From positions 1 through 60,623 of the forward strand of contig NZ_JAANIH010000055.1 in NCBI RefSeq assembly GCF_014529705.1: a stretch of DNA of 60,623 nt, read 5' to 3'. A model generated the notes under the pieces. That model was not told the DNA's origin, made no database searches, and saw nothing but the letters and a program-made list of their open reading frames with translations. Positions within the stretch are counted from its first letter, which is position 1. Every line of letters begins with the position of its first letter. Source of the DNA: Bradyrhizobium campsiandrae. Its GTDB lineage: Bacteria > Pseudomonadota > Alphaproteobacteria > Rhizobiales > Xanthobacteraceae. The translations under genes were made by a program, and so were the position numbers. Of this stretch, positions 46,681 to 55,111 are shown one piece after another.

Positions 46681-47496
46681 TCAGCCCACCACCCCGTTCC
46701 GCGTCAGGATCATCTCCATCGCCTCGGCAAAACCGTCCTGCTCGTTGGTTGCGGTGACGTGGGTGGCTTGGTCCTTGACGTTGTCGGTGGCGTTGCCCAT
46801 GGCGATCGAGGTGCCGCTGACGCGGAACATCGCGAGGTCGTTCTGCATGTCGCCGATGGTGGCGACCGCATCCAGCGAGATGCCGAGGCGATTGGCCATG
46901 GCCTGCACGAAGGTGCCCTTGTCGAAGCCGGGCGGGGTGATGTCGAGATAATAGGTCTGCGACCGCACCGCCGTCGCCTCGGCTCCGAGCGCCTGCTGCA
47001 TCGCCTTCTCGCATCGCTCGAGCCCGGCGGCATCGACGCTGGCACCGACGATCTTGCAGGCGCTGGCGAAGTAGGGCGAAAAATCCGTCACGATGGTCGG
47101 GTCGGCGCGGATGGTGTGCTGCTCGTGGGCGACGTAATGGCCGCCGGGGTTGTCGATCAGCCATTTGTCGGTGGTGAACAGCCAGATGTCGGCGCCGAAC
47201 TCGCGGAGAATCTGCAATGACCGCTCGGCTGCGCCCTTCGGGATCAGATGCTGCTCGACCGGCCTCATCTCGGGATCGACGATCGAGGAGCCGTTGAACG
47301 GGCCGACCGGCAGCCACAGCGCCAGCGGCTCGATCAGGAAGCGCATGCCGATCGCGGGGCGGCTGGAGGTGACGGTGAAGCCGATGCCGGCCTGGTGCAG
47401 CCGCTGCACCGCGCTCCTCGCCCGGTCCGTCAGCGTCTTGTCCTTGGTCAGCAGCGTGCCGTCGACATCGGAAACGACCAGTGAGATTTTCGTCAT
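46681..47496 (-). CDS. Cof-type HAD-superfamily phosphatase
   Basis: The 271-residue protein begins MTKISLVVSDVDGTLLTKDK, giving HAD motif I (DVDGT), with TSSRPAIGM (motif II), a conserved Lys and GDMQNDLAMF (motif IV), plus the cap insertion of Cof/YbiV-type enzymes. Such enzymes dephosphorylate sugar phosphates or nucleotides. Placement downstream of gntK, pgl and zwf suggests sugar-phosphate housekeeping (inference). The ATG follows AAGG; the longer ORF upstream is out of frame with other genes. Confidence 0.92.
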   Translation of the reverse strand: MTKISLVVSDVDGTLLTKDKTLTDRARSAVQRLHQAGIGFTVTSSRPAIGMRFLIEPLALWLPVGPFNGSSIVDPEMRPVEQHLIPKGAAERSLQILREFGADIWLFTTDKWLIDNPGGHYVAHEQHTIRADPTIVTDFSPYFASACKIVGASVDAAGLERCEKAMQQALGAEATAVRSQTYYLDITPPGFDKGTFVQAMANRLGISLDAVATIGDMQNDLAMFRVSGTSIAMGNATDNVKDQATHVTATNEQDGFAEAMEMILTRNGVVG

Positions 47497-47510
47497 GGCG
47501 AAACCTTGGT

Positions 47511-48050
47511 TTAAACGGCCCTGCTCTTGCCGCCGTCGATCTTCAGCTGCCGCACGATGCCGTCGACGATCGCCTCGACGGATTCGTCGATCGAGGCCGT
47601 GATGACGTGCTCGCTGGCCTCCGGCGGCTCCAGCGTGTTGAACTGGCTGGTCAGGAGCCCTGATGGCATGAAATGGCCCTTGCGGTGCGCCAGCCGGTCG
47701 GCAATCAGCTCCTGCGTGCCCTTGAGAAAGATGAAGCGCACGTCGTCGCGTCCGCGCAGCAGCACGTTGCGATAGCTGTGCTTGAGCGCCGAGCAGGCGA
47801 TGATGATTTGTTCGCCTCTGCTGCAGACCCGCCCGATCTCGTCGGCAATGGCGTTGAGCCAGGGCCAGCGGTCCTCGTCGGTGAGCGGTTGGCCGGCCCT
47901 CATCTTCTCGACATTGCTTGCGGGGTGAAAGCTGTCGCCATCCTCGAACCGCCAGCCAAGGCGTTCCCCAAGTGCTGCTGCAATCGTGCTCTTGCCCGAT
48001 CCCGAGACGCCCATCACGATCAACGCACAAGGTGCTTTAGCGCGGCCCAC
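47511..48050 (-). CDS. gntK: gluconokinase
   Basis: The 179-residue kinase has the P loop GVSGSGKST (14-22), FEDGDSFHPASNVEKMRAG and the switch LTDEDRWPWL, all typical of GntK. It phosphorylates gluconate to 6-phosphogluconate. A GTG start is chosen because GGAGGG lies six bases upstream; the gene overlaps the pgl stop by 14 bases. It connects gluconate uptake with the pgl-zwf-gnd block. Confidence 0.94.
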   Translation of the reverse strand: MGRAKAPCALIVMGVSGSGKSTIAAALGERLGWRFEDGDSFHPASNVEKMRAGQPLTDEDRWPWLNAIADEIGRVCSRGEQIIIACSALKHSYRNVLLRGRDDVRFIFLKGTQELIADRLAHRKGHFMPSGLLTSQFNTLEPPEASEHVITASIDESVEAIVDGIVRQLKIDGGKSRAV

Positions 48051-48786
48051 GAATTCCCTCCGGAAGCGCGGCCTCATCGACCAGCCAGACGGTCTCACCA
48101 TTGGAGCGCGCGCGTAACGCCGGCAGAGTCTCGCCATTGAAGAGGCGCGTCAAGATTGGCTGCTTGTCATGCCCTGCAATCTCGAACAGCATTTCGCGGC
48201 AGGAGGCGAGCGTGGGAAGCGTCAGCGAGACGCGCGGCACGAAGGGCGCGACATTGGCTCTGGGCACGCCGACGACCCAGCGCGTGGCTTCCTCGATTTC
48301 GGGATAGCCGGGAAACAGCGAGGCGGTGTGTCCGTCCGGGCCGGCGCCCATCAGGACCAGATCGAACAGCGGCCTTGCCGGATCGAGCTTCTCAGAGCCG
48401 TAGAAGGCCGCGAGCTCGCGCGCATAGGCTTCCGCACTCCGGCCGGGGCTCTCGGTCGTGGTCGGAATCGGGTGGATATGGCCGGATGGTGCGTTGCGGT
48501 CGAGAAACGCGGCGCGGGCGACCGCCATGTTGTTGAGAGGATCGCTGTCGGGGACAAAACGTTCGTCGCCGATGAACCAGTGCACGCGATCCCAGGGAAT
48601 CCTGCCGCGCCAGCTATCGCTGCCGAGCAGCTGATAGAGCTTTTTCGGGCTGGAGCCGCCAGTGAGGCAGATCGCGATCCGGCCGGGATTGGCCGCGATC
48701 CGCGCCATCACCCGCTCGGCCGCGGCTTGCGCCAGGGCCTCGGCGTCGGCCGCGACGATCAGCTTCGGCTGGTCAGCCGCCGCCAT
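48037..48786 (-). CDS. pgl: 6-phosphogluconolactonase
   Basis: The 249-residue protein has the NagB-like fold with TGGSSPKKLYQLLG, HWFIGDERFVPDSDPLNN, and LMGAGPDGHTASLFPG. It hydrolyses 6-phosphogluconolactone to 6-phosphogluconate in the oxidative pentose-phosphate pathway. The ATG used overlaps the zwf stop by one base (TGATG); an in-frame GTG precedes it directly. It is followed by gntK with an overlap. Confidence 0.95.
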   Translation of the reverse strand: MAAADQPKLIVAADAEALAQAAAERVMARIAANPGRIAICLTGGSSPKKLYQLLGSDSWRGRIPWDRVHWFIGDERFVPDSDPLNNMAVARAAFLDRNAPSGHIHPIPTTTESPGRSAEAYARELAAFYGSEKLDPARPLFDLVLMGAGPDGHTASLFPGYPEIEEATRWVVGVPRANVAPFVPRVSLTLPTLASCREMLFEIAGHDKQPILTRLFNGETLPALRARSNGETVWLVDEAALPEGIRGPR

Positions 48787-50297
48787 CACGAAAACTTCCG
48801 CCAGCTGCGGCCGTCGCGTCGCAACAGCTCGTCCGCGCAGGCCGGGCCGTCGCTGCCGGCCTCATAGGTCTCGATGCCGTTGTCGCCCGCGGTCTTCCAG
48901 GCGTCGAGGAAGGGCTGCACCGCCGCCCAGCCGGCCTCGATGCCGTCGGCGCGCTGGAACAGGATGTTGTCGCCGATCATGCAGTCGTAGATCAGCGTCT
49001 CGTAGCCGGTGGAGGGATCGGCGCGGAAATAATCGCCGTATCTGAACTTCATCTCGACCCCGTCGATGGTGATGCTCGGCCCGGGAATCTTGGCGTTGAA
49101 TTGAAGCTCGATGGTTTCGGTCGGCGCGATGCCGATGGTGAGGAAATTCTGCGACAGGCGGTCGATCGTCGTGCCGGAGAACATCGACAGCGGCGCCTGC
49201 TTGAACTTGATCGCGACCTCGGTGCGCTTGTGGCCGAGCGCCTTGCCGGTGCGCAAATAGAACGGCACGCCGGCCCAGCGCCAATTGTCGATCATCAGTT
49301 TCAGCGCGACGAAGGTTTCGGTGGTGCTGCCGGGCTTGACGTCCTCGGTCTTGCGATAATCAGGGAGCTCGTCGTCGCCGATGCGGCCGGCGAGATATTG
49401 CGCGCGCACCGAGTTTCGCAAGGCTTCCTCGTGGTTCGGCTGCTGGATCGAGGTGAGCACCTCGGCTTTCTCGGAGCGCACGGAATGTGCGTCGAAGCGC
49501 GCCGGCGGTTCCATCGCGACCAGCGACATCAGCTGAAACAGGTGGTTCGGCACCATGTCGCGCAGCGCGCCGGTGGCATCATAGAAGCCGCCGCGGTGGC
49601 CGACGCCGAGCTTTTCCTCCACGCTGATCTGGATGTGGTCGATATGGTTGCGATTCCAGATCGGCTCGAACATGCCGTTGGCAAAGCGCAGCACCAGGAT
49701 GTTCTGCACTGTTTCCTTGCCGAGATAATGATCGATCCGGTAGATCTGGTGCTCGTCCATGATCTTCAGGAGCTCGGCATTCAGCGCCTTGGCCGATGCG
49801 AGGTCGGTGCCAAAAGGCTTTTCGATCACCAGGCGCCGCCAGGCGCCGTTTTCCCTCATCATGCCGGTGCGGCCGAGCTCGCGCGCAGTCGGTGCGAACG
49901 CAGCGGGCGGTGTTGCCAGATAGAACAGGCGGTTGCCGCCGGTATCCTGCGCGCATTCCAGCGAATCCAGATGCTCGCGCAGGCGGTCGAAGGAGGGCGG
50001 GTCCTTCGGGTCGGCCTCGACGAAGGTGACGCATTCCAGCAGTTTCCGGGCGATGTCGTCGTCGATGGGGCGCGTGGCGAACTGGCGCAGGCCCTTCATC
50101 AGGCTGTCGCGCAGTTCGTCATCGGACTGGCCCTTGCGGGCCACGCCGACGACGCAGAATTTTTCCGGCAGCAGGTGCTCGGCCGCCAGATTGTACAGCG
50201 ACGGCATGACCAGGCGATGGGTGAGATCGCCGGTGACGCCAAAAATGACGAAGGCACAGTTTTCCGGCTTGCGTTTTTCTTGTGGGTCTTTTGTCAC
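48786..50297 (-). CDS. zwf: glucose-6-phosphate dehydrogenase
   Basis: The 503-residue enzyme has the coenzyme motif IFGVTGDLTHRLVMPSLYNL, the active-site RIDHYLGKETVQN, and the family HGGFYDATGALRDM-type segment. It oxidises glucose-6-phosphate to 6-phosphogluconolactone, producing NADPH. A GTG start is used (MTKDPQEKRK), with a GAAGG site about 20 bases upstream. The gene lies 29 bases from gnd in the same orientation and overlaps pgl by one base. Confidence 0.97.
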   Translation of the reverse strand: MTKDPQEKRKPENCAFVIFGVTGDLTHRLVMPSLYNLAAEHLLPEKFCVVGVARKGQSDDELRDSLMKGLRQFATRPIDDDIARKLLECVTFVEADPKDPPSFDRLREHLDSLECAQDTGGNRLFYLATPPAAFAPTARELGRTGMMRENGAWRRLVIEKPFGTDLASAKALNAELLKIMDEHQIYRIDHYLGKETVQNILVLRFANGMFEPIWNRNHIDHIQISVEEKLGVGHRGGFYDATGALRDMVPNHLFQLMSLVAMEPPARFDAHSVRSEKAEVLTSIQQPNHEEALRNSVRAQYLAGRIGDDELPDYRKTEDVKPGSTTETFVALKLMIDNWRWAGVPFYLRTGKALGHKRTEVAIKFKQAPLSMFSGTTIDRLSQNFLTIGIAPTETIELQFNAKIPGPSITIDGVEMKFRYGDYFRADPSTGYETLIYDCMIGDNILFQRADGIEAGWAAVQPFLDAWKTAGDNGIETYEAGSDGPACADELLRRDGRSWRKFS

Positions 50298-50326
50298 GAG
50301 CGATCGGCCTTCGCTTTGGGAAGATC

Positions 50327-51325
50327 TTATTTGGGCTTCGAAGCGTCCGGCTGCTTCGGCTCCTTGTGGCCGCCGAATCCCGCGCGCATCGCGGAAAGAA
50401 TTTTTTCGGCGAAGGTGTGTTCCTTCCGGGAACGGAAACGTGTGTAGAGCGCCGCGGTCAAGACTTCGGCCGGCACGGCCTCGTCGATCGCGGCATTCAC
50501 GGTCCAGCGTCCCTCGCCGGAATCCTCGACGAAACCGGAATATTCCGAAAGCTGCGGGCTGTCGGCGAGCGCGGTCGAGGTGAGGTCGAGCAGCCAGGAC
50601 GGGATCACGCTGCCGCGCCGCCAGACTTCGGCGATGTCGGCCAGATCGAAGTCATAGCGATGGTCGACGGGCAGTGCGTCGGTGTTGGCGTTCTTGAGGA
50701 TGTCGAAGCCTTCGGCATAGGCCTGCATCAGGCCGTATTCGATGCCGTTGTGGATCATCTTGACGAAGTGTCCGGCGCCGACCGGGCCGGCATGAATGTA
50801 GCCCTGCTCGATGCGGGGATCGCGGCCCTCGCGTCCTTCCGTGCGCGGGATGTCGCCCGCGCCCGGTGCCAGGGCTGCGAAGATCGGATCGAGCCGGTCG
50901 ACCACCTGCTTCTCGCCGCCGATCATCATGCAATAGCCGCGGTCGAGGCCCCAGACGCCGCCCGACGTGCCGACGTCGACATAGTGGATGCCGCGCGCCT
51001 TCAGTGCCTTGCCGCGGCGGACGTCGTCCTGCCAGAACGTGTTGCCGCCGTCGATGATGACGTCGCCGTCCTGCATCACGCCTGCGATCGTGTCGATGGT
51101 CGCTTCCGTGATGCGGCCCGCGGGCAGCATCACCCAGGCCGTGCGCGGCCGCTCCAGCTTCGAGATGAACTCCTCGAGCGTTGCGGAGCCGACGGCGCCG
51201 TCTGCGGCGAGGCCGGCGACGGCTTTGGCGTCCTTGTCATAAACCACGGTGGAATGGCCGTGGCGCATCAGCCGGCGAACGATGTTGCCGCCCATCCGGC
51301 CGAGGCCGATCATGCCGAGTTGCAT
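50327..51325 (-). CDS. gnd: 6-phosphogluconate dehydrogenase, decarboxylating
   Basis: The 332-residue short form begins MQLGMIGLGRMGGNIVRRLM (NAD(P) motif), with IIDGGNTFWQDD, GVWGLDRGYCMMIGG and the catalytic MIHNGIEYGLMQAYAEG. It converts 6-phosphogluconate to ribulose-5-phosphate. The short form lacks the long C-terminal domain of the E. coli enzyme, as in other rhizobial and Gram-positive Gnd types. A Lys-rich tail (EPKQPDASKPK) is unusual. It lies 12 bases from tal-pgi. Confidence 0.95.
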   Translation of the reverse strand: MQLGMIGLGRMGGNIVRRLMRHGHSTVVYDKDAKAVAGLAADGAVGSATLEEFISKLERPRTAWVMLPAGRITEATIDTIAGVMQDGDVIIDGGNTFWQDDVRRGKALKARGIHYVDVGTSGGVWGLDRGYCMMIGGEKQVVDRLDPIFAALAPGAGDIPRTEGREGRDPRIEQGYIHAGPVGAGHFVKMIHNGIEYGLMQAYAEGFDILKNANTDALPVDHRYDFDLADIAEVWRRGSVIPSWLLDLTSTALADSPQLSEYSGFVEDSGEGRWTVNAAIDEAVPAEVLTAALYTRFRSRKEHTFAEKILSAMRAGFGGHKEPKQPDASKPK

Positions 51326-51337
51326 GTGAGAGATCCC

Positions 51338-54187
51338 TTAATTCAGTGCGTCGTTGAGCGCGGCATTGAGCGCCGCGAGACCTTTCCTGAGCGGACCCTT
51401 CAGGTGGATCCGAAGCGCGCGCCGGCCGCGCTCGGTGAGCACGTCGAAGTCGCCGCGGGCCTGCGCCGCCTTGATCACGCCGAAGCTGGCCTTCTGGCCC
51501 GGCACCGGCAGATCCTTGGCGTCGTCGGCGGTGATCTGGAGGAACACGCCGCTGTCCGGCCCGCCTTTGTAGGCCTGGCCCGTCGAGTGCAGGAAGCGCG
51601 GTCCGAACTCGGCACAGGTCGCGACATGCCGTTTCTCGCGCACTTCGAGGCGCATTGCCTGAAGCGCGTCGATGTTGGCCTTGTCGCGTGCGATATAGCC
51701 GAGCAGCGCGACATAGTCCCCATGGCCGGAGCGTGACAGATGCGCCTTCAGCCAGGAGGTGAGATCGCCATTGGCGCCGGCAGCGCGCAGCGCCTTGGCG
51801 TTGGCCGCATCGGTGTAGAGATCGGCCTGATCGGTGCTGACGACGGGCTCTTCCGCCGGCAGCGCGCCGGTCTTCTCGAACGCCGATGTCAGCTCGCGGG
51901 TCTTGATCTTGGCCGCTTCAACGTCGGGCTGGTCGAACGGATTGATGCCGAGGATGCTGCCGGCCACCGCAGTCGCCATCTCGAAGCGGAAGAATTCCTG
52001 GCCGAGATGGTCGATCGACTTCATGACGATGCGCACCACCGGATGGCCGGCCGCCTCGATCCCGGCGAGTGCCGAGTCATGGGCGGCATCGGTTTCACCC
52101 TCGGTGCGGATGTCGATGAAGAAACGGTCATGGCCGTAAACCGCGGACTCGCCGAGCGGCTCGCCGGCGATCGGGATCAGGCCTTTGCCTTCCTTGCCGG
52201 TCGATTCCGCGATGAGCTGCTCGGCCCAGGCGCCGAAATCGGCGATCTTCTTCGACGCCAGGATCGTCACCTTGTCGCGGCCTTCGAGGCCGGCATGGCC
52301 CATGGCGAGGCCGAGCTGGACGCCGGGGTTTTCGCTCGGCGGCACGTCGGGTCCGCAGGAGCGCGCCATCGCCAGCGCATGTTTGATGAAGGTCTTGACG
52401 TCGATGCCGGCGGTGGCTGCCGGCACCAGGCCGAATGGCGACAGCACCGAATAGCGTCCGCCGATCGAGGGCTCGCCATGGAAGATGCGGGCATAGTTCA
52501 GCTTCTTGGCCGCCTTCTCCAGCGACGATCCGGGATCGGTCACCGCGATGAAGCGGAAGCCGGTCTTGGCCTTCGGGCCGAGGGCCTGCGCGACGCGTTC
52601 ATGGAAATAGTCCTTCATCGCGTTCGGCTCGGTGGTGCCGCCGGACTTGCTGGAGACGATGAACACGGTGTTGGCAATGTCGATCTTGGCCTCCATCGCC
52701 CGCACCTCGGCCGGATCGGTGGAATCGAGCACGTGCAGCTTCGGAAAGCCCGGCTTCCGCGCAAAGGTCTCGGCCAGCACCTCGGGGCCGAGGCTCGATC
52801 CGCCCATGCCGAGCACGACGGCGTCGGAGAATTTCTGTCCCTTCACGCGGGCCGCGTAATCCTCATAGTCGGCGACGTCGGCCTTGGCGGCGCTGTCGAG
52901 CCAGCCCAGCCATTTGTCCTCATCCGTCCCGGTCCAGACCGACTTGTCGCGCTGCCACAGCCTGCGGATCTTGGCCGCGGCGCGCCACTCTTCGGTGCTC
53001 TTGGCCACGGCCTTGCCGAGGCCGTCGCCGAGCGAAAGCTGCTGGCGGTCGATCGCCGGCCCGAGCACGGTCGCGCGCTTGTGGGCGACGGCGCCGTACA
53101 GCTTGTCGGCGGCATCCGCGAACTGCTTGACGCCGTCCTTGACGAGCTCCTCGGTGATGGCGTCGAGCGAGATGCCGGAGCGCTCCAGCTCGTCCAGCAC
53201 GCGGCGGGCGTCGTCGATGTTTTCCTCGAGGCTGTCGCGTGGCTTGCCATGGTCTCGGAACGCGTCGAGCGTCGCCGGCGGCACGGTGTTGATGGTGTCG
53301 GGGCCGATCAGCTCCTCGACATAGAGCACGTCGCTGTAGTCCTTGTTCTTGGTGCCGGTCGAGGCCCACAGCATGCGCTGCGGCTTGGCGCCCCTGGCCG
53401 CAAGCTTCTCCCAGCGCGGCCCCGAGAACAGGCGCTTGTAGTCCTGATAGGCGACCTTGGCATTGGCGATGGCGACCTTGCCCTTCAGCGCGGCAAGGCG
53501 CTCCTTCTCGGATGGGTCGTTCGCCCTGGCAATCTTCTCGTCGAGCTGCTTGTCGACGACGGAATCGATCCGGCTGACGAAGAAGCTCGCCACGCTCGCG
53601 ACATGGGAGGGATCGCCGCCGCCGGCGACGTATTTTTCCAGCCCGGCGAGGTAAGCTTCGGCGACCTCCAGGTAGACGGCTTTCGAGAACAGCAGCGTAA
53701 TGTTGATGCTGATGCCCTCGCCAATCAGCGTTTCAATTGCGGGGAGGCCCTCTGGCGTCGCCGGCACCTTCACCATCAGGTTCTTGCGGCCGACGTCCTT
53801 CCAGAGCCGGCGCGCCTCAGCGACCGTGCCTGCTGTGTCCATGGCGAGATAGGGCGAGACTTCGAGGCTGACATAGCCGTCGCCACCTTTCAGGCGGTCA
53901 TAGACCGGGCGCAGCACGTCGGCGGCGTGCTGGATGTCCTCGACCGCGACCGCCTCGAACAAATCGGCCACGGTGCGGTCGCCGCGCTTCAGCGCCTTGC
54001 CGATCGGGGCGTCGTATTCGTCCGAGCTGCCGATCGCCTTCTCGAAGATCGAGGGATTGGAGGTGACGCCCTTGACGCCGTCGGTGTCGATCAGCCGCTT
54101 CAGGTCGCCCTTGGCGATGAAGCCGCGGGCCAGAAAGTCCAGCCAGACGGCTTGTCCGTGCTTTTCCAGTTCTTTGACGGGATTCAT
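51338..54187 (-). CDS. tal-pgi: bifunctional transaldolase/glucose-6-phosphate isomerase
   Basis: The 949-residue fusion has an N-terminal transaldolase (about 1-370) with GVTSNPSIFEKAI and the Schiff-base lysine in LMVKVPATPEG, then a glucose-6-phosphate isomerase (about 390-900) with GMGGSSLGPEVL, SSKSGGTTEPNA and a C-terminal active-site region. It links pentose-phosphate sugars to fructose-6-phosphate. Such fusions occur in rhizobia and some other bacteria. It is the first gene of the tal-pgi-gnd-zwf-pgl-gntK block, in which all intergenic gaps are short. Confidence 0.96.
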   Translation of the reverse strand: MNPVKELEKHGQAVWLDFLARGFIAKGDLKRLIDTDGVKGVTSNPSIFEKAIGSSDEYDAPIGKALKRGDRTVADLFEAVAVEDIQHAADVLRPVYDRLKGGDGYVSLEVSPYLAMDTAGTVAEARRLWKDVGRKNLMVKVPATPEGLPAIETLIGEGISINITLLFSKAVYLEVAEAYLAGLEKYVAGGGDPSHVASVASFFVSRIDSVVDKQLDEKIARANDPSEKERLAALKGKVAIANAKVAYQDYKRLFSGPRWEKLAARGAKPQRMLWASTGTKNKDYSDVLYVEELIGPDTINTVPPATLDAFRDHGKPRDSLEENIDDARRVLDELERSGISLDAITEELVKDGVKQFADAADKLYGAVAHKRATVLGPAIDRQQLSLGDGLGKAVAKSTEEWRAAAKIRRLWQRDKSVWTGTDEDKWLGWLDSAAKADVADYEDYAARVKGQKFSDAVVLGMGGSSLGPEVLAETFARKPGFPKLHVLDSTDPAEVRAMEAKIDIANTVFIVSSKSGGTTEPNAMKDYFHERVAQALGPKAKTGFRFIAVTDPGSSLEKAAKKLNYARIFHGEPSIGGRYSVLSPFGLVPAATAGIDVKTFIKHALAMARSCGPDVPPSENPGVQLGLAMGHAGLEGRDKVTILASKKIADFGAWAEQLIAESTGKEGKGLIPIAGEPLGESAVYGHDRFFIDIRTEGETDAAHDSALAGIEAAGHPVVRIVMKSIDHLGQEFFRFEMATAVAGSILGINPFDQPDVEAAKIKTRELTSAFEKTGALPAEEPVVSTDQADLYTDAANAKALRAAGANGDLTSWLKAHLSRSGHGDYVALLGYIARDKANIDALQAMRLEVREKRHVATCAEFGPRFLHSTGQAYKGGPDSGVFLQITADDAKDLPVPGQKASFGVIKAAQARGDFDVLTERGRRALRIHLKGPLRKGLAALNAALNDALN

Positions 54188-55051
54188 GATGATTTTTTAT
54201 CTCCAAGCCTCCGGGCGAGGGGTTTCCGCCCCGGTCCCGACGCGCTATCCTGTAGCTAACATGCTCCTGAGAAGGAACCAAACCAGGACGTAGACGTCAT
54301 CCTTGCAGTGTAACTCCGTCGCGATCATGACGATCCAGGCGGCGATGAGGTTTTGCGTAATAAAGATTTGGCCGAATTGGTTTGGCTGGGGTGTTGATCG
54401 GTCGCGTCGCTGAGATTGGTCAGCGGATGCGGAGTGTCGTCGGCGGATATCGCTCCGTCTGATTGTCTCCGTCTGATTGCCATTGGCTCGGCCGCGATGC
54501 GAATGGCCATGCTGGGAAAGGCATGCACGCGCGTCCTGATGGCATGACCCTCTCAGGTCACCGGCCATCGATTGCGCCGACCGTCTGCGTCAATGCATCC
54601 CAAGATCACGTCCGTGCGTTTTGGTGCGCGACATGCCAAGCGATCGATTTGTTGTCCGTGCGGAGGGGTTGGCGACCGATTTTGCTACATTGCTGCGCGT
54701 TTGCCGCAATTGTCATGCTGCAAGCGGTGAGGCCGCTGCAGGCAGTCGAGCCACCGCATTGCAGCAGGAAGATGAACGCCGCACGCAAGACTTCGTGCCG
54801 CAAGCGTCATAAGTTTGCCGCTCGCAGATTGTCATGTTGCAGTGCCGGAGGGCTCCGCCTCGGTATTTGCCCGGATGTGGCGAGCCAGTGACAATTTCTG
54901 GAAATAAGCCAAGATAGACAAAGATTCGCACAAATTACAGGCAAGTGCCTGTTCGTAATTCACGGAGTGCCTACCTTGTGCGTTGCGTCGCGTCGGCAGG
55001 CGGGTGTCCAATGACTGTCATGTGCTCACGCTGATTCGAGAAGCGGCCTGA
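54188..55051. other. 864-base non-coding gap before the prkA promoter
   Basis: This is the longest gap in the window. I see no ORF with family-like content; short ORFs are of mixed composition. It has a tandem pair CTCCGTCTGATTG (54453 and 54467, period 14), two imperfect copies of a segment GTTTGCCGC...GTCATG.TGCA (about 54700 and 54815), and a GGAAC-N16-CGTC sequence at 54275 that points plus-strand. An unannotated small RNA or a degraded gene is possible. Confidence 0.5.
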
Positions 55052-55077
55052 GGAACGGTCTAGTAACTGCTTTCGTT
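55052..55077 (+). promoter_or_regulatory. EcfG-type general stress promoter of prkA
   Basis: GGAAC at 55052 and CGTT at 55074 are separated by 17 bases, exactly the consensus of the alphaproteobacterial general-stress sigma factor EcfG (GGAAC-N16/17-CGTT). The start codon is 34 bases after the -10 element, leaving a leader of about 28 bases. This predicts induction of prkA-yeaH-spoVR through PhyR-NepR-EcfG. Confidence 0.75.
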
Positions 55078-55111
55078 TCAGCTTGTAGCGGAACTCACGC
55101 GGAGAGGGATC

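Noticed and set aside
51740..54259. 839-residue plus-strand ORF over tal-pgi
   Set aside because: Shadow ORF rich in Gly/Arg/Asp with no domain, opposite a well-supported fusion gene.
54621..54812. 63-residue ORF in the gap before prkA
   Set aside because: No ribosome-binding site, no family-like content, and overlapping ORFs on the other strand of similar quality; kept as non-coding.
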